Source of the DNA: Acidobacteriota bacterium
GTDB taxonomy: Bacteria; Acidobacteriota; Terriglobia; Bryobacterales; Bryobacteraceae
Direction: 5' to 3'
Length of the DNA stretch: 64,000 nt
Assembly: GCA_016185425.1 (NCBI GenBank)
Contig: JACPNQ010000009.1
Coordinates: forward strand, 1 to 64,000
Part shown: positions 32,793 through 41,694 of the stretch, in pieces
How positions within the stretch are numbered: the first letter of the stretch is position 1
Layout: each line of letters begins with the position of its first letter
Notes under the pieces: model-generated
What the model saw: only the letters and a program-made list of their open reading frames with translations
Databases searched by the model: none
What the model was told of the DNA's origin: nothing
Made by a program: the position numbers and the translations under genes

Positions 32793-35171
32793 CTACTGCC
32801 GCAGTTTCCGTTCCTGCGCCCACCGCAGCGCCACCGGGCTTCCGTTGGGCCCGGCCGCCGCGGCATGCATGGCCTGCAGTCCCGCCGACGTTGGCGGCGT
32901 CCCCTGTCTGGATCGCATTATCTCCACCAGTTCTTCTTCGGGCACGGGTTTTCCGGTCAGGTAGCCCTGCACATGGTCGCAGCGTTCGGCCCAAAGGAAT
33001 TGGAACTGATCCTTACGCTCCACGCCCTCGGCCACCACCGAAATGCCCATATGATGCGCCATGGAAATCAACCCCCGCGCCACTGCCGCCGTCTTCGAAT
33101 TCGTTGTGATTTCAGAAACGAATTTCCGGTCCATCTTCAACGTGTGGAACTCGAACTGCCGCAGGTGTATGAGCGACGAGTCGCCAGTTCCGAAATTGTC
33201 GATCGCCGTGCGTATTCCCGAGTCGCCCAATCGCTTCAGCGTGCCCGCCGCCATCTCCGAACTGCGCATCAACGCGATTTCCGTCAGTTCCAGTTGCAGC
33301 CATTCCGGACGGAGATTTGTCTCCGCCAGCACCCGCTGCACAATCTCCGGCAGGTCCCGTTGCTGCAACTGCCGGGCCGACAAGTTCACCGATACGCGCA
33401 CGGGCGGCAGACCGGCCCGCTGCCAGGCTGCGCTTCTTGCGCACGCCGTGCGCAGCGTCCATTCGCCAATCGCGTGGATCAGTCCGCTCTTCTCCGCCAA
33501 CGGAATGAAGTGGGCCGGATACATCAGTTCTCCGGACGCCCGGCGCCAGCGAACCAGCGCCTCCGCACCCACAATACGACCCGTAGTCATCTGGAACAAC
33601 GGCTGGTAGTGCAGCAACAATTGTCCGCGCTCAACGGCGTTCTCCAGTTCCCGCTGCAACTCTTCCTGCCTATTGCTCTCCTCGAGCATCGACGGATGGA
33701 ACAGCTTTACCTGCCCCTTTCCGCCCCGCTTCGCCTGATACATCGCAATGTCGCCGAAGCGCAGAATCTCTTCGGCTCCTTTGAACCGTTCGCTGCTCAA
33801 CGCCAAGCCGATACTGCCGCCGCTCTGCACCTCGTGCTCACCAAGCTGGAACGGCGTCATCAGCGCAGTCAGCATCCGGTGCGCTACTTGCATCGCTTCG
33901 TCCGGCCCAGCCAGGTTTCGCAACAGCACGACGAACTCATCTCCGCCAAACCGCGCCACAAGATCGTCCGGCCGCGCGCCATTCCGCAAACGGCCGGCCA
34001 CGGCCATCAATAACTCATCGCCGACATGATGGCCCATTGTGTCGTTGACGAATTTGAAGCGGTCCAGATCCAGAAACATCACCGAGAAAAGCGGCGCCTG
34101 CCGGCCAAGCTTACGGCGTTCTTCCAGCGCCATCCCCAGGTGGCTCATCAGGAAACTGCGGTTTGCCAGCCCCGTCAACTGGTCCTTGAACGTATCCGTC
34201 AGCAACCGCTTCTCTACTTCGATAAGCGGCGTAATATCGCTATGCGAGCCCGCCAGAATCACCGGTTCCCCGGCTCCATTCCGCATCACTGTGCCTCGCG
34301 CCAGCACCCACATGTACGTCCCGTCCTTCCGGCGCAGACGGTGCTCATTCCGGAAGTGCGGAGCCTCTCCGTAGAGATGCGTTTTCAGTTCTTTGTGGAG
34401 GCGCTCCAGATAGCCCGGATGTACGCGCGACATCCACTCCTCCGGACTCTTCGCCAACTCGCGCGGCTCAAAACCCAGCATCGCCGCCCACGCCGGCGAA
34501 AAGTGGAAGACGTCGCTCTTCAGCTCCCAATACCAAAGTCCGTCCTGCGTCCCCGCAATCGCCTTCTCCAAGTACTCGCTGCTGAACGCGACGCCCTTGT
34601 TCTTCCTGCGCAACTTCCACAACCGGTACTGCAAGTTAGCGCCGGAGAGTCCCGCCGCGCAGAGCAGAATCAGCGCCCAATAGGCCAAATCGTTCGCGGG
34701 TAGAAGCAGCCATGAGGCGGCAACCCAGCTCGCAAGGCAGGCGCCGGCGATCAGCCAGTACCACGCCAGTGAGTAGAGCGCCACGCCGCTCGTCGCTACA
34801 ACAAGGAAAACTACCGTCGCCGGCGTCGGCCAAGTGGAAACGGGCATGCCCGTCCAGCCGTTCGCCAGTACCGCACCCGCAACCACGGCTGCGGCCGGAT
34901 GAACCATTCGCATCGGTACTTTATCCGCGCGTATCAGCAGCCAAAGCACCAGACTGATTGCGCCAGCCGCCAATGCCGATACACCGCCCGCCAGCCGCAC
35001 TTCTCCCGACCGCAGGAGATACGCCGCCGCGGCCGCATAGAGCAAGTATGCGCCCGCCAATACTGGCAGTATGGAGCGGAGCCGGGCGCAAGCCGCCGCG
35101 CTGAATTCGTCTGGCACGCCAAACGTACCCAGTTTCACTCCCCCCTTTGACTGAAGGGCGGTTGCTGTCAT
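32793..35171 (-). CDS. Membrane PAS-GGDEF-EAL cyclic-di-GMP protein
   Basis: About 792 residues from the ATG at 35171 (a GTG at 35225 is also in frame). Six or so N-terminal helices (residues about 25-190) form a membrane sensor. A PAS/PAC domain follows ('GLWYWELKSDVFHFSPAWAA'), then a GGDEF domain with intact 'FGGDEFVVLL', then an EAL domain with 'GAEALVRWRR', 'ARQLQQRDLPEIVQ' and 'IDNFGTGDSSLIHLRQF'. The EAL domain keeps metal-binding positions, so both synthesis and breakdown of c-di-GMP are possible. TATAGT lies about 15 nt before the ATG, suggesting a very short 5' leader with no clear ribosome-binding site. Confidence 0.92.
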   Translation of the reverse strand: MTATALQSKGGVKLGTFGVPDEFSAAACARLRSILPVLAGAYLLYAAAAAYLLRSGEVRLAGGVSALAAGAISLVLWLLIRADKVPMRMVHPAAAVVAGAVLANGWTGMPVSTWPTPATVVFLVVATSGVALYSLAWYWLIAGACLASWVAASWLLLPANDLAYWALILLCAAGLSGANLQYRLWKLRRKNKGVAFSSEYLEKAIAGTQDGLWYWELKSDVFHFSPAWAAMLGFEPRELAKSPEEWMSRVHPGYLERLHKELKTHLYGEAPHFRNEHRLRRKDGTYMWVLARGTVMRNGAGEPVILAGSHSDITPLIEVEKRLLTDTFKDQLTGLANRSFLMSHLGMALEERRKLGRQAPLFSVMFLDLDRFKFVNDTMGHHVGDELLMAVAGRLRNGARPDDLVARFGGDEFVVLLRNLAGPDEAMQVAHRMLTALMTPFQLGEHEVQSGGSIGLALSSERFKGAEEILRFGDIAMYQAKRGGKGQVKLFHPSMLEESNRQEELQRELENAVERGQLLLHYQPLFQMTTGRIVGAEALVRWRRASGELMYPAHFIPLAEKSGLIHAIGEWTLRTACARSAAWQRAGLPPVRVSVNLSARQLQQRDLPEIVQRVLAETNLRPEWLQLELTEIALMRSSEMAAGTLKRLGDSGIRTAIDNFGTGDSSLIHLRQFEFHTLKMDRKFVSEITTNSKTAAVARGLISMAHHMGISVVAEGVERKDQFQFLWAERCDHVQGYLTGKPVPEEELVEIMRSRQGTPPTSAGLQAMHAAAAGPNGSPVALRWAQERKLRQ

Positions 35172-35278
35172 GAAGTTACAGTAGACTATAAGTTCGAAAA
35201 GAATACTATAGGTCAAACGGCCCACAGGCCCGCTTACTTCCGTACCTCAAATCGCTAGGGGAAAGCACTTAAATTCAA

Positions 35279-36679
35279 TTATTTAGCGCCGCCTCGAAAG
35301 CGATACAACGCCCCATCCGTGCGCAAATAAAGGTCCCCTTCGGCCAGCGCCGGTGTGGCATAACTTCCCTCTCCTAACGGCGTAACCGACAAAACATCCC
35401 ACTGCCCGCCGGCTCGTAGAATCGCTATATTTCCCTCTTCGCTCACTAAGTAGATCTTCCCGTCCGCCGCCACCGGCGACGTCGAATAACCGCCCAGCGC
35501 GCCTGCCACACGGCCGGTCTTTAACACCGCTCCTGTCTTCGCGTCGAGCGACGTCAATATACCCCCGTTCTTCACAAAATAGACCACTCCCTGGTATACC
35601 AGCGGCGACGGTATAACAGCCGTGAAACTCTTCTCATACCGCCAAAGTTCCCGGGGCTGGATCACACCCTGCGCGTCATACTCTAACTGATACGCCACGA
35701 GGCAGTTAGGGCCCATCACTTCCTTCTGCTTTTCGTTCCATTCGTCTTCCGTAATTACCATGTCCCGGTTGCCTACATACTTCGCAATGCCGGCCAGAAA
35801 CGGCTCGTCCAGATACTCGTCCTGTGACAGCTTCCCGTCGCCGTTCTTATCCAGCTTCTGCAGCCGCTGCGAAAACGGCGCCGGCGCGTCGGAACCATAG
35901 CCCTGCACATATAACACACCGTCGGCGATCAGCGGACTCCCAACCACGGTAGTCGCCAGTCCGCGCAGCGAGCTAACCCGCTTCCCTGCAAGGGTGTATG
36001 CGCCAAATTGTCCGCGGCTGGTGGTCAATATGTATGGCCTCCTCCTCGCCTCCGGTTGATAGAAGAGGGGTGTTCCCCATCCCTCTCCTTCTTCGCGATC
36101 CGCCTTCCAGCGCAACTCGCCATTTTTCCGGTCAAGCGCCGAAATAAAGGAGCCTTCCACCTGATCGGCCAGTAAAATTACATTCGTTCCGGCCAACACC
36201 GGCGACGCACCCAGGCCCATAGTATTGTTGAACGGGCCCATCGGCGTCTTCCACTGCTCGTTTCCCTTCGCGTCGTAAGAAACGAAACCGAAATCTTTGA
36301 AAAACACGAAGACGCTTTCGCCATCGGTCGCCGGCGTAATCGCCGCGGGATGGTTTAACTGGTTCGCGATGATGTGGGACCTGCGATCCACGCTCCGCTC
36401 CCACAGGAGCCTTCCGGTTGCGCGGTCGAAGCACTGCGTGTACAGCTTTCCACCCTCGTAACCCGTCAGAAATACGTGCCGCTTCGTCAATACCGGTGAC
36501 GACTTACCCGGACGCACCGGTGTCCGCCACACGGTCCCGCTGGCTTTGTTAATCTCGGCGGGATAGCCTGTTCCGCTTGCTACCCCAGCTCCATTCTCGC
36601 CGCGGAAACGTGTCCAGTCGTCCCCGAAACCGGACACGCCCGCGGCTAGGATCGGAATCATTAATATGTAGGACCGCAT
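35279..36679 (-). CDS. Secreted PQQ-type beta-propeller with EF-hand insertion
   Basis: A 466-residue exported protein with a signal peptide (residues 1-18). Repeated blades such as 'GKLYTQCFDRATGRLLWERS' and 'SALDRKNGELRWKAD' are PQQ_2/BamB-like. An insertion near residues 275-320 contains a canonical EF-hand loop 'DKNGDGKLSQDEYLDE', with Ca-ligand Asp, Asn, Asp and Glu at the right spacing, followed by 'DMVITEDEWNEKQ', possibly a second weaker hand. This combination is common in Planctomycetes and Acidobacteria. Role unknown; possibly calcium-stabilised extracellular binding. Confidence 0.87.
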   Translation of the reverse strand: MRSYILMIPILAAGVSGFGDDWTRFRGENGAGVASGTGYPAEINKASGTVWRTPVRPGKSSPVLTKRHVFLTGYEGGKLYTQCFDRATGRLLWERSVDRRSHIIANQLNHPAAITPATDGESVFVFFKDFGFVSYDAKGNEQWKTPMGPFNNTMGLGASPVLAGTNVILLADQVEGSFISALDRKNGELRWKADREEGEGWGTPLFYQPEARRRPYILTTSRGQFGAYTLAGKRVSSLRGLATTVVGSPLIADGVLYVQGYGSDAPAPFSQRLQKLDKNGDGKLSQDEYLDEPFLAGIAKYVGNRDMVITEDEWNEKQKEVMGPNCLVAYQLEYDAQGVIQPRELWRYEKSFTAVIPSPLVYQGVVYFVKNGGILTSLDAKTGAVLKTGRVAGALGGYSTSPVAADGKIYLVSEEGNIAILRAGGQWDVLSVTPLGEGSYATPALAEGDLYLRTDGALYRFRGGAK

Positions 36680-36717
36680 TCGGTCTGCGAGTCTAACATA
36701 CCGGACAAACCGTTATT

Positions 36718-37998
36718 TCATCGGGAAGCCCGCGCCTTCGCTGCCTTCGCCGCTTTCATTAGTTCCAACAGTCCCCGCCGCTCTTCATCGGAACCGTCGC
36801 CCAGCGCCGATTCCGCCAGCGACATAGCCCGGCCGTAATCCGATTTCCCTTTCCACTTCGACTCGGAAAGGATCATGGCGAACTCGGCCACCGCCGCCGC
36901 GAACCGGAAATCGTCTGAAGCTCTTGCCAGGTGCGGAACGGCTCGGTCCGCCTCTACCGGAACCGAAATCTCCTTCGAACTATCCTCGTCCCACGCCTTG
37001 TACCGGGCTTTCACAAACGCAGCTTCCTCGCGCTTTTTCTTCACAGACTTTGCGGCCGTCTGATACCGCAGTCTATCCGCCCGTTCCGCCACTCCCGGCG
37101 TGCCCGCGGGAACCAACTCATAGAGCGCCACTACCGTGTGCCCGCTCCCCAGTTCCCCGGCGTCTTTCTTATCGTCCTTGAAGTCCTCCGGATTCAACAG
37201 CCGGTTCTCATAGCCGATCAACCGGTATTCGCTGATATGCTCGGGGTTGAACTCCACCTGGAGCTTCACATCCTTCGCCACCGTGAGTAAGTTGCGGCCC
37301 ATCTCCTTCACCAGGAACTTACGCGCCTCCAGGATCGAATCGATATAGGCGTAGTTTCCATTCCCGGCATCCGCCAACTGCTCCAGATTCGAGTCTTTCA
37401 GATTGCCCATTCCATAGCCAAGCACCGTGAGAAAGATCCCCGATTTCCGCTTCTCCTCGATCAAACGCACCAGTTCGCCGTCGCTCGACACGCCGGCGTT
37501 AAAATCCCCGTCCGTAGCCAGGATCACACGATTGTTGCCTTTCGGGATGTAGGATTTCGCGGCCAGGCTATACGCCAGCCGGATGCCGCCCGCACCGTTC
37601 GTGCTGCCTCCCGCGTGCAGAGCCTGAATCGCGTCGAGGATTTTTCCCTTGGCGCTGCCCGGCGTGGCCTCGAGCGCTACGCCTGTGCCGGAGGCATAGT
37701 AGGCGATCGAGACCCTATCCTGTGGCCGCAACTGTTCCACCAGCAAACGGAACGACTGTTTCAGCAGCGGCAATTTGTTCGCGTCCATCATCGAACCCGA
37801 GACGTCGATGAGAAACACCAGGTTCGCCGGCGGCATGTCGCCGGCGCTCAGTTCCTTCGTGCGCAGACCGGTGAACAGCAGTTGATGATCGCCATTCCAC
37901 GGGCACGGACCAAGCTCGGTATGAATGCGGAGCGCTGTATTCCCCTCCGGCGTGGGCAGCTTGTAGTGAAAGTAGTTCAAAAACTCTTCGACTCGCAC
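36718..37998 (-). CDS. VWA-domain protein (YfbK-like), 3' part of a frameshifted gene
   Basis: The longest open part (426 residues) begins at a GTG only because the true upstream frame was lost. It starts inside the conserved 'VRVEEFLNYFHYKLP' segment of YfbK-like proteins. A von Willebrand A domain follows with the MIDAS motif in 'VFLIDVSGSMMDANK' and 'ATDGDFNAGVSSDGE'. The C-terminus has the DUF3520 element ('FRFAAAVAEFAMILSESKW'). The missing N-terminal part is encoded by the ORF at 37977-38477. The two join by one base change in the C-run at 38020-38024 (a G-run on the coding strand). Confidence 0.85.
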   Translation of the reverse strand: MRVEEFLNYFHYKLPTPEGNTALRIHTELGPCPWNGDHQLLFTGLRTKELSAGDMPPANLVFLIDVSGSMMDANKLPLLKQSFRLLVEQLRPQDRVSIAYYASGTGVALEATPGSAKGKILDAIQALHAGGSTNGAGGIRLAYSLAAKSYIPKGNNRVILATDGDFNAGVSSDGELVRLIEEKRKSGIFLTVLGYGMGNLKDSNLEQLADAGNGNYAYIDSILEARKFLVKEMGRNLLTVAKDVKLQVEFNPEHISEYRLIGYENRLLNPEDFKDDKKDAGELGSGHTVVALYELVPAGTPGVAERADRLRYQTAAKSVKKKREEAAFVKARYKAWDEDSSKEISVPVEADRAVPHLARASDDFRFAAAVAEFAMILSESKWKGKSDYGRAMSLAESALGDGSDEERRGLLELMKAAKAAKARASR

Positions 37999-38477
37999 TG
38001 CATCCGGAGGCGGTAGATTCCCCCGGCAAGGAACCGGCGCGTGTTGGAATAGGAAGCCGTGTCCGCATCGCTCGAAAACGTCGACAGCGGATGATCCTTC
38101 ACATGCCGGAACCCGTTCTCGGTCTGGCGCCGGTAGTTCTCCGTGTTCAATTCAATGTAGCTAACCTCCACCGGCTCGCTCACGTACCCTACCTGCAGCC
38201 GGATTGCAAACGGCGCCGTTCCGCGCGGAATGTTGGTCACGCGAAACGGCCGGAATCCCGGCGATTCCGCCTTCAAAGCACACCCCCGCACATCGACTCC
38301 AAGGAAGGAGAACGCCCCACTGGAATCGGTCTTTGTTTTCCGGTCCATGCCGCCGCACGTCAGCGTGACGACTGCATTTGCAATCGCCGCCTCGGAAGCT
38401 TCGACAACCACGTCACGAAAAAGTTCTGCCCCGTTAGCAAACAAAGCAGAAAATGCCCAAACAAGAAGAAATCGCAT
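37977..38477 (-). CDS. N-terminal part of the frameshifted VWA protein (carboxypeptidase-regulatory-like domain)
   Basis: 166 residues: a signal peptide ('MRFLLVWAFSALFANGA'), then a carboxypeptidase-regulatory-like beta-sandwich ('VVVEASEAAIANAVVTL', 'TDSSGAFSFLGVDV'), then the YfbK-type leader 'PLSTFSSDADTASYSNTRRF'. In intact relatives this leader runs directly into 'LPPPDAVRVEEF'. Here the frame goes on to a spurious 'IYRLRMQCESKSF' and stops. Reading one base differently at 38020-38024 restores 'NLPPPDAVRVEEFLNYF'. A strong ribosome-binding site (AAAGGAG, 5 nt before the ATG) shows the gene start is intact. Confidence 0.85.
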   Translation of the reverse strand: MRFLLVWAFSALFANGAELFRDVVVEASEAAIANAVVTLTCGGMDRKTKTDSSGAFSFLGVDVRGCALKAESPGFRPFRVTNIPRGTAPFAIRLQVGYVSEPVEVSYIELNTENYRRQTENGFRHVKDHPLSTFSSDADTASYSNTRRFLAGGIYRLRMQCESKSF

Positions 38478-38527
38478 GCAATCTCCTTTGTAAGTCAGGT
38501 TTACTCTGCGGGAAAAGGAGACTCCTC

Positions 38528-38542
38528 CGGCGTTAGGCCGGT
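38528..38542. other. Short GC-rich hairpin between the VWA and dehydrogenase genes
   Basis: CCGGC (38528-38532) pairs with GCCGG (38538-38542) around GTTAG. It lies between the stop of the E1 gene (38590) and the start of the VWA gene (38477). On the minus strand it is followed by AGGAGTCTCCTTTT. It may be a weak terminator for the dehydrogenase gene. Confidence 0.35.
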
Positions 38543-38589
38543 TTCAATTACTTCTCGGTCCTTCCAAGGCGAAAGTCCGCGACGACATC

Positions 38590-40698
38590 TCAATACGAGA
38601 GCAGATTCAGAGTTGCCCCTACCAGATCGTCCACCTGCGGCAGGATGTGGTCTTCAAGTACCGGACTGTACGCAACCCACGTATCCTTCGCCGCCACACG
38701 CTTCACGGGCGCGTCCAGATACTCGAATAACTCATCGGCGATTCGCGCCGCTATCTCCGCCCCGTACCCCCAGCTCAGCGTATCTTCGTAAGCGACGATC
38801 ACCCGGTTCGTCTTCCGCACCGATGCGGCGATGCCCTCCCAATCGTACGGCGAAAGGCTCCGCAGATCGATCACTTCCACCGTCCGGCGCGCCACGCGCG
38901 CCTCCACCTGCTGCGCCGCCAGCAGCGACTTCTGCACCAACGCGCCGTACGTCAATATCGTCAGGCTCTCACCCGGCTTCGCCACGCGCGCCTTCCCGAA
39001 CGGAATCGTAAAATCCGGACCCGGATGCGCCGATCGGTTATACGGCTCCCGATACAACTTCTTGTGTTCCAAAAACAATACCGGATCGTCGCAGCGAATC
39101 GCCGTGCGCAACAAACCCACGGCATCGAGCGCGTTCGACGGAAACACAACGCGAAGCCCCGGAATATGTGTGAACGTTACTTCCCCACACTGGCTGTGGT
39201 ACACCGATCCGCCCGTCAAATAGCCGCCGATCGGCACCCGAATTACGCCCGGGCACGAAAAACCGTTGTTCGATCGCCACCGGATGTTCGCCATCTCATC
39301 CCGAATCTGCATCATCGCCGGCCAGATGTAGTCGAAAAACTGAATCTCCGCCACCGGCTTCATTCCCCGCGTCCCCATCCCGATCGCGCGCCCGGCAATA
39401 CACGCCTCGGCGATCGGCGTATTGAAACAGCGATTGCTTCCAAACTGCCGCTGGAGGCCGAGCGTTGCTTTGAATACGCCGCCCTTGCCCTTTACCTCCG
39501 GCAGATTCTCCTCTCGCGAACAATCGGCCACATCCTCGCCGAACACGACAACGCGCGGATCGCGCGCCATCTCCTCGGCCAAAGTCAGACTGATCGAATC
39601 GACCATTGTCCGAGGCTCACCCGAAAACTGCGGCTCAGTCGCAAAACGCGGCGACGTCGGATCGACCGCCGGCGAATAGAGAAAGCGCATCGCCGTTCCC
39701 AAGTCCGGCGGCGCGGCCTGCAGCGCATATTCGGTCGCCGCTTCTACTTCCCGCACAATTTCTGCGTACATCCCTTCCATCTCGGCCTCATTCAGGATGC
39801 CGTTCTTTTTTAACCACTCTGGATACAGCGCCAGCGGATCGCGTTGCGCCTCGTCGGACCGCTCGCCCTCAGTCTTGTAGAAACGCTCATCGTCGCTGAG
39901 CGAATGGCTGTACGGCCGGATGCAATGGGCGTGAACCAACGCCGGGCCAATCCCGGCACGGCAATGCGCCGCCGCCTCTTCCATCGCCTTCCATGACTCC
40001 ACGAAATCCGATCCGTTGATCTCAAGACGCAGCAAGCTCGGAAACCCCGCCAGCAACTTTGAGATGCTCCCGCCCGGCGTCTGATACTCCACCGGAACCG
40101 AAATCGCGAAGCCATTGTCTTCGATGAGGAAGATAATCGGCAGCTTCTCCAGACACGCCGCGTTGACCGCCTCCCAGAACTCGCCCTCGCTCGTCGCCCC
40201 GTCGCCCGAGGTCACCAGCGTTACTTCATCGGAATCCGGGTACAACAGCCGCCCCGCATGTGCGCAACCCACCGCTTGCACATACTGCGATCCCGTCGGT
40301 GACGATCCCGTCACGACATGCAATTCACGCGACGACCAGTGCGATGGCATCTGCCGTCCGCCCGACTGCGTGTCCTCTCCCGCCCCCACCGCCTGCAGCA
40401 TCATCATCTGCGGTGTAATGCCGCATGCCAGCGCCAACGCCCTATCGCGGTAGTAGGAATAGAACCAGTCGAATCCGGGACGCAAATACAGACCGGCCGC
40501 CGTCTGTATCGCCTCATGCCCCGCGCCCGATACCTGGAAGAAGATCCGGTTCTGGCGTTTCAGCATTACTTCCCGGTCATCAATTCGGCGGGAAGTCTGC
40601 ATAACACGCAACGCATGAATCAAAGTGGCGCGGTCTAGCTGCTTCGACGCGGAGCGGCTAAGACCAGCCCGATCAACTGCGGCGGTCCGGGAAACCAT
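38590..40698 (-). CDS. Fused 2-oxoacid dehydrogenase E1 alpha-beta subunits
   Basis: About 702 residues. The alpha half (to about residue 345) has the TPP motif GDGATSEGE with '[13 protein letters not shown]' (GDG at about 165-167, Asn near 195 with the ATG at 40698). The beta half starts near '[20 protein letters not shown]' and includes '[19 protein letters not shown]' and '[13 protein letters not shown]'. It decarboxylates 2-oxoacids (branched-chain or pyruvate) and loads lipoyl-E2. The fusion is a known variant. No E2 or E3 gene is adjacent. The likely start is the ATG at 40698; a TTG two codons earlier is also in frame. Confidence 0.9.
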   Translation of the reverse strand: MVSRTAAVDRAGLSRSASKQLDRATLIHALRVMQTSRRIDDREVMLKRQNRIFFQVSGAGHEAIQTAAGLYLRPGFDWFYSYYRDRALALACGITPQMMMLQAVGAGEDTQSGGRQMPSHWSSRELHVVTGSSPTGSQYVQAVGCAHAGRLLYPDSDEVTLVTSGDGATSEGEFWEAVNAACLEKLPIIFLIEDNGFAISVPVEYQTPGGSISKLLAGFPSLLRLEINGSDFVESWKAMEEAAAHCRAGIGPALVHAHCIRPYSHSLSDDERFYKTEGERSDEAQRDPLALYPEWLKKNGILNEAEMEGMYAEIVREVEAATEYALQAAPPDLGTAMRFLYSPAVDPTSPRFATEPQFSGEPRTMVDSISLTLAEEMARDPRVVVFGEDVADCSREENLPEVKGKGGVFKATLGLQRQFGSNRCFNTPIAEACIAGRAIGMGTRGMKPVAEIQFFDYIWPAMMQIRDEMANIRWRSNNGFSCPGVIRVPIGGYLTGGSVYHSQCGEVTFTHIPGLRVVFPSNALDAVGLLRTAIRCDDPVLFLEHKKLYREPYNRSAHPGPDFTIPFGKARVAKPGESLTILTYGALVQKSLLAAQQVEARVARRTVEVIDLRSLSPYDWEGIAASVRKTNRVIVAYEDTLSWGYGAEIAARIADELFEYLDAPVKRVAAKDTWVAYSPVLEDHILPQVDDLVGATLNLLSY

Positions 40699-40755
40699 AT
40701 GCAAATTATCGCAAACGCAGGCGGTTCTCGCTGTTAGGAATACTACATCTCACAG

Positions 40756-41412
40756 CTATCGAGCGGAAAGGAACGGTACCAACGCAAGCAACGCGGCAAA
40801 CACTCCCAATCCCCACGAAGTCCGCGGCTCCGGCAGTTCCGCCTCCACGCGCACATCGTCCAAATTCCAGGAACTAGCCGCAAATGCACCGGGTTGCCGG
40901 GCAAATCCGAACCGCACTTGGAGTTTTGCGTTCTGATGCGCGCTGATATCGAATGTCTGATGCACCCAGCCCGCGTCCGCGACACTTCCGGCGTTGGTCG
41001 AGTCCCAAACAACAACCCATACTTTGCCGTTGTATACCTCTACGCGATTGGTCATGTACGGGGCCTGATCCGAATTCAGCCACCGCTCAAAATGCAGCGC
41101 CACGCGTCGCGCGCCGGAAACAGAAATAATCGGGCTCGTCAGCCAATACGGCTCGGAATGGCTTGCTCCTAAAGCATTTCCGCCAATCTGCACCCCGGCG
41201 ATGCCATTCGCGACGCGCCCGGTGTGATCGCTGGCGGGGTCGGGATTTCCTTGCGCATGGCCCTTTGAAGCCTTCGCCTGCCCAATCTGCCACTCCGGTC
41301 CCAGTGTCCAGCCAGCCGGCGCAGTATCAAAAGTCTCTGAAAACAGAACGGTTGCGGGCGGAGCCGCGCCTAAAATTCCAACACAAACCACAAGGGGAAG
41401 TGCGCGCCGCAT
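40756..41412 (-). CDS. PEP-CTERM anchored secreted protein
   Basis: 218 residues from the ATG at 41412. A signal peptide ('MRRALPLVVCVGILGAAPPA') is followed by a jelly-roll-like domain ('WLTSPIISVSGARRVALHFE', 'SSWNLDDVRVEAELPEP'). The C-terminus 'LPEPRTSWGLGVF' plus a hydrophobic run ending 'FLSAR' is a PEP-CTERM sorting signal, so processing by an exosortase encoded elsewhere is expected. The ATG lies 2 nt after the stop of a 38-residue ORF. The gene is 57 nt upstream of the dehydrogenase E1 gene on the same strand. Confidence 0.75.
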   Translation of the reverse strand: MRRALPLVVCVGILGAAPPATVLFSETFDTAPAGWTLGPEWQIGQAKASKGHAQGNPDPASDHTGRVANGIAGVQIGGNALGASHSEPYWLTSPIISVSGARRVALHFERWLNSDQAPYMTNRVEVYNGKVWVVVWDSTNAGSVADAGWVHQTFDISAHQNAKLQVRFGFARQPGAFAASSWNLDDVRVEAELPEPRTSWGLGVFAALLALVPFLSAR

Positions 41413-41414
41413 AT

Positions 41415-41531
41415 CTAATTCGGGGCCTCCACAACATTGCTCACCGGCAACCGCAGCCGCGCCCAAGCCAACGAGGATACCCACGCGACCAGCACGGTCG
41501 TCAGCAGCATCTTGGTCAAGGCAGTCAACAT
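41415..41531 (-). CDS. 38-residue hydrophobic leader ORF coupled to the PEP-CTERM gene
   Basis: ATG at 41531 is preceded by AAGGA with 5 nt spacing. The product starts MLTALTKMLLTTVLVAWVSS and ends PVSNVVEAPN, a signal-like hydrophobic segment with a short tail. Its TAG is followed 2 nt later by the ATG of the PEP-CTERM gene, a layout that favours translational coupling. It may be a coding leader or a small exported peptide. No family is recognised. Confidence 0.45.
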   Translation of the reverse strand: MLTALTKMLLTTVLVAWVSSLAWARLRLPVSNVVEAPN

Positions 41532-41694
41532 TGTTCCTTGAGAATAATCCTGCCCGAAAAATCGACAGGGAAAAAGCAAGTCTCCCGCTACCAGGGGGAT
41601 ACGTGTGGGAAAAGTCTGGGTAACGTCAGGTAACGTCTTTTATTTTGAAGAACTTGTCGCCAAGTATCCGATTGTGGTTACATGGTGGGCATTC

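Noticed and set aside
38528-38545. Considered as a riboswitch or strong terminator
   Set aside because: Only a 5-bp stem with no proper T-run; kept only as a low-confidence hairpin.
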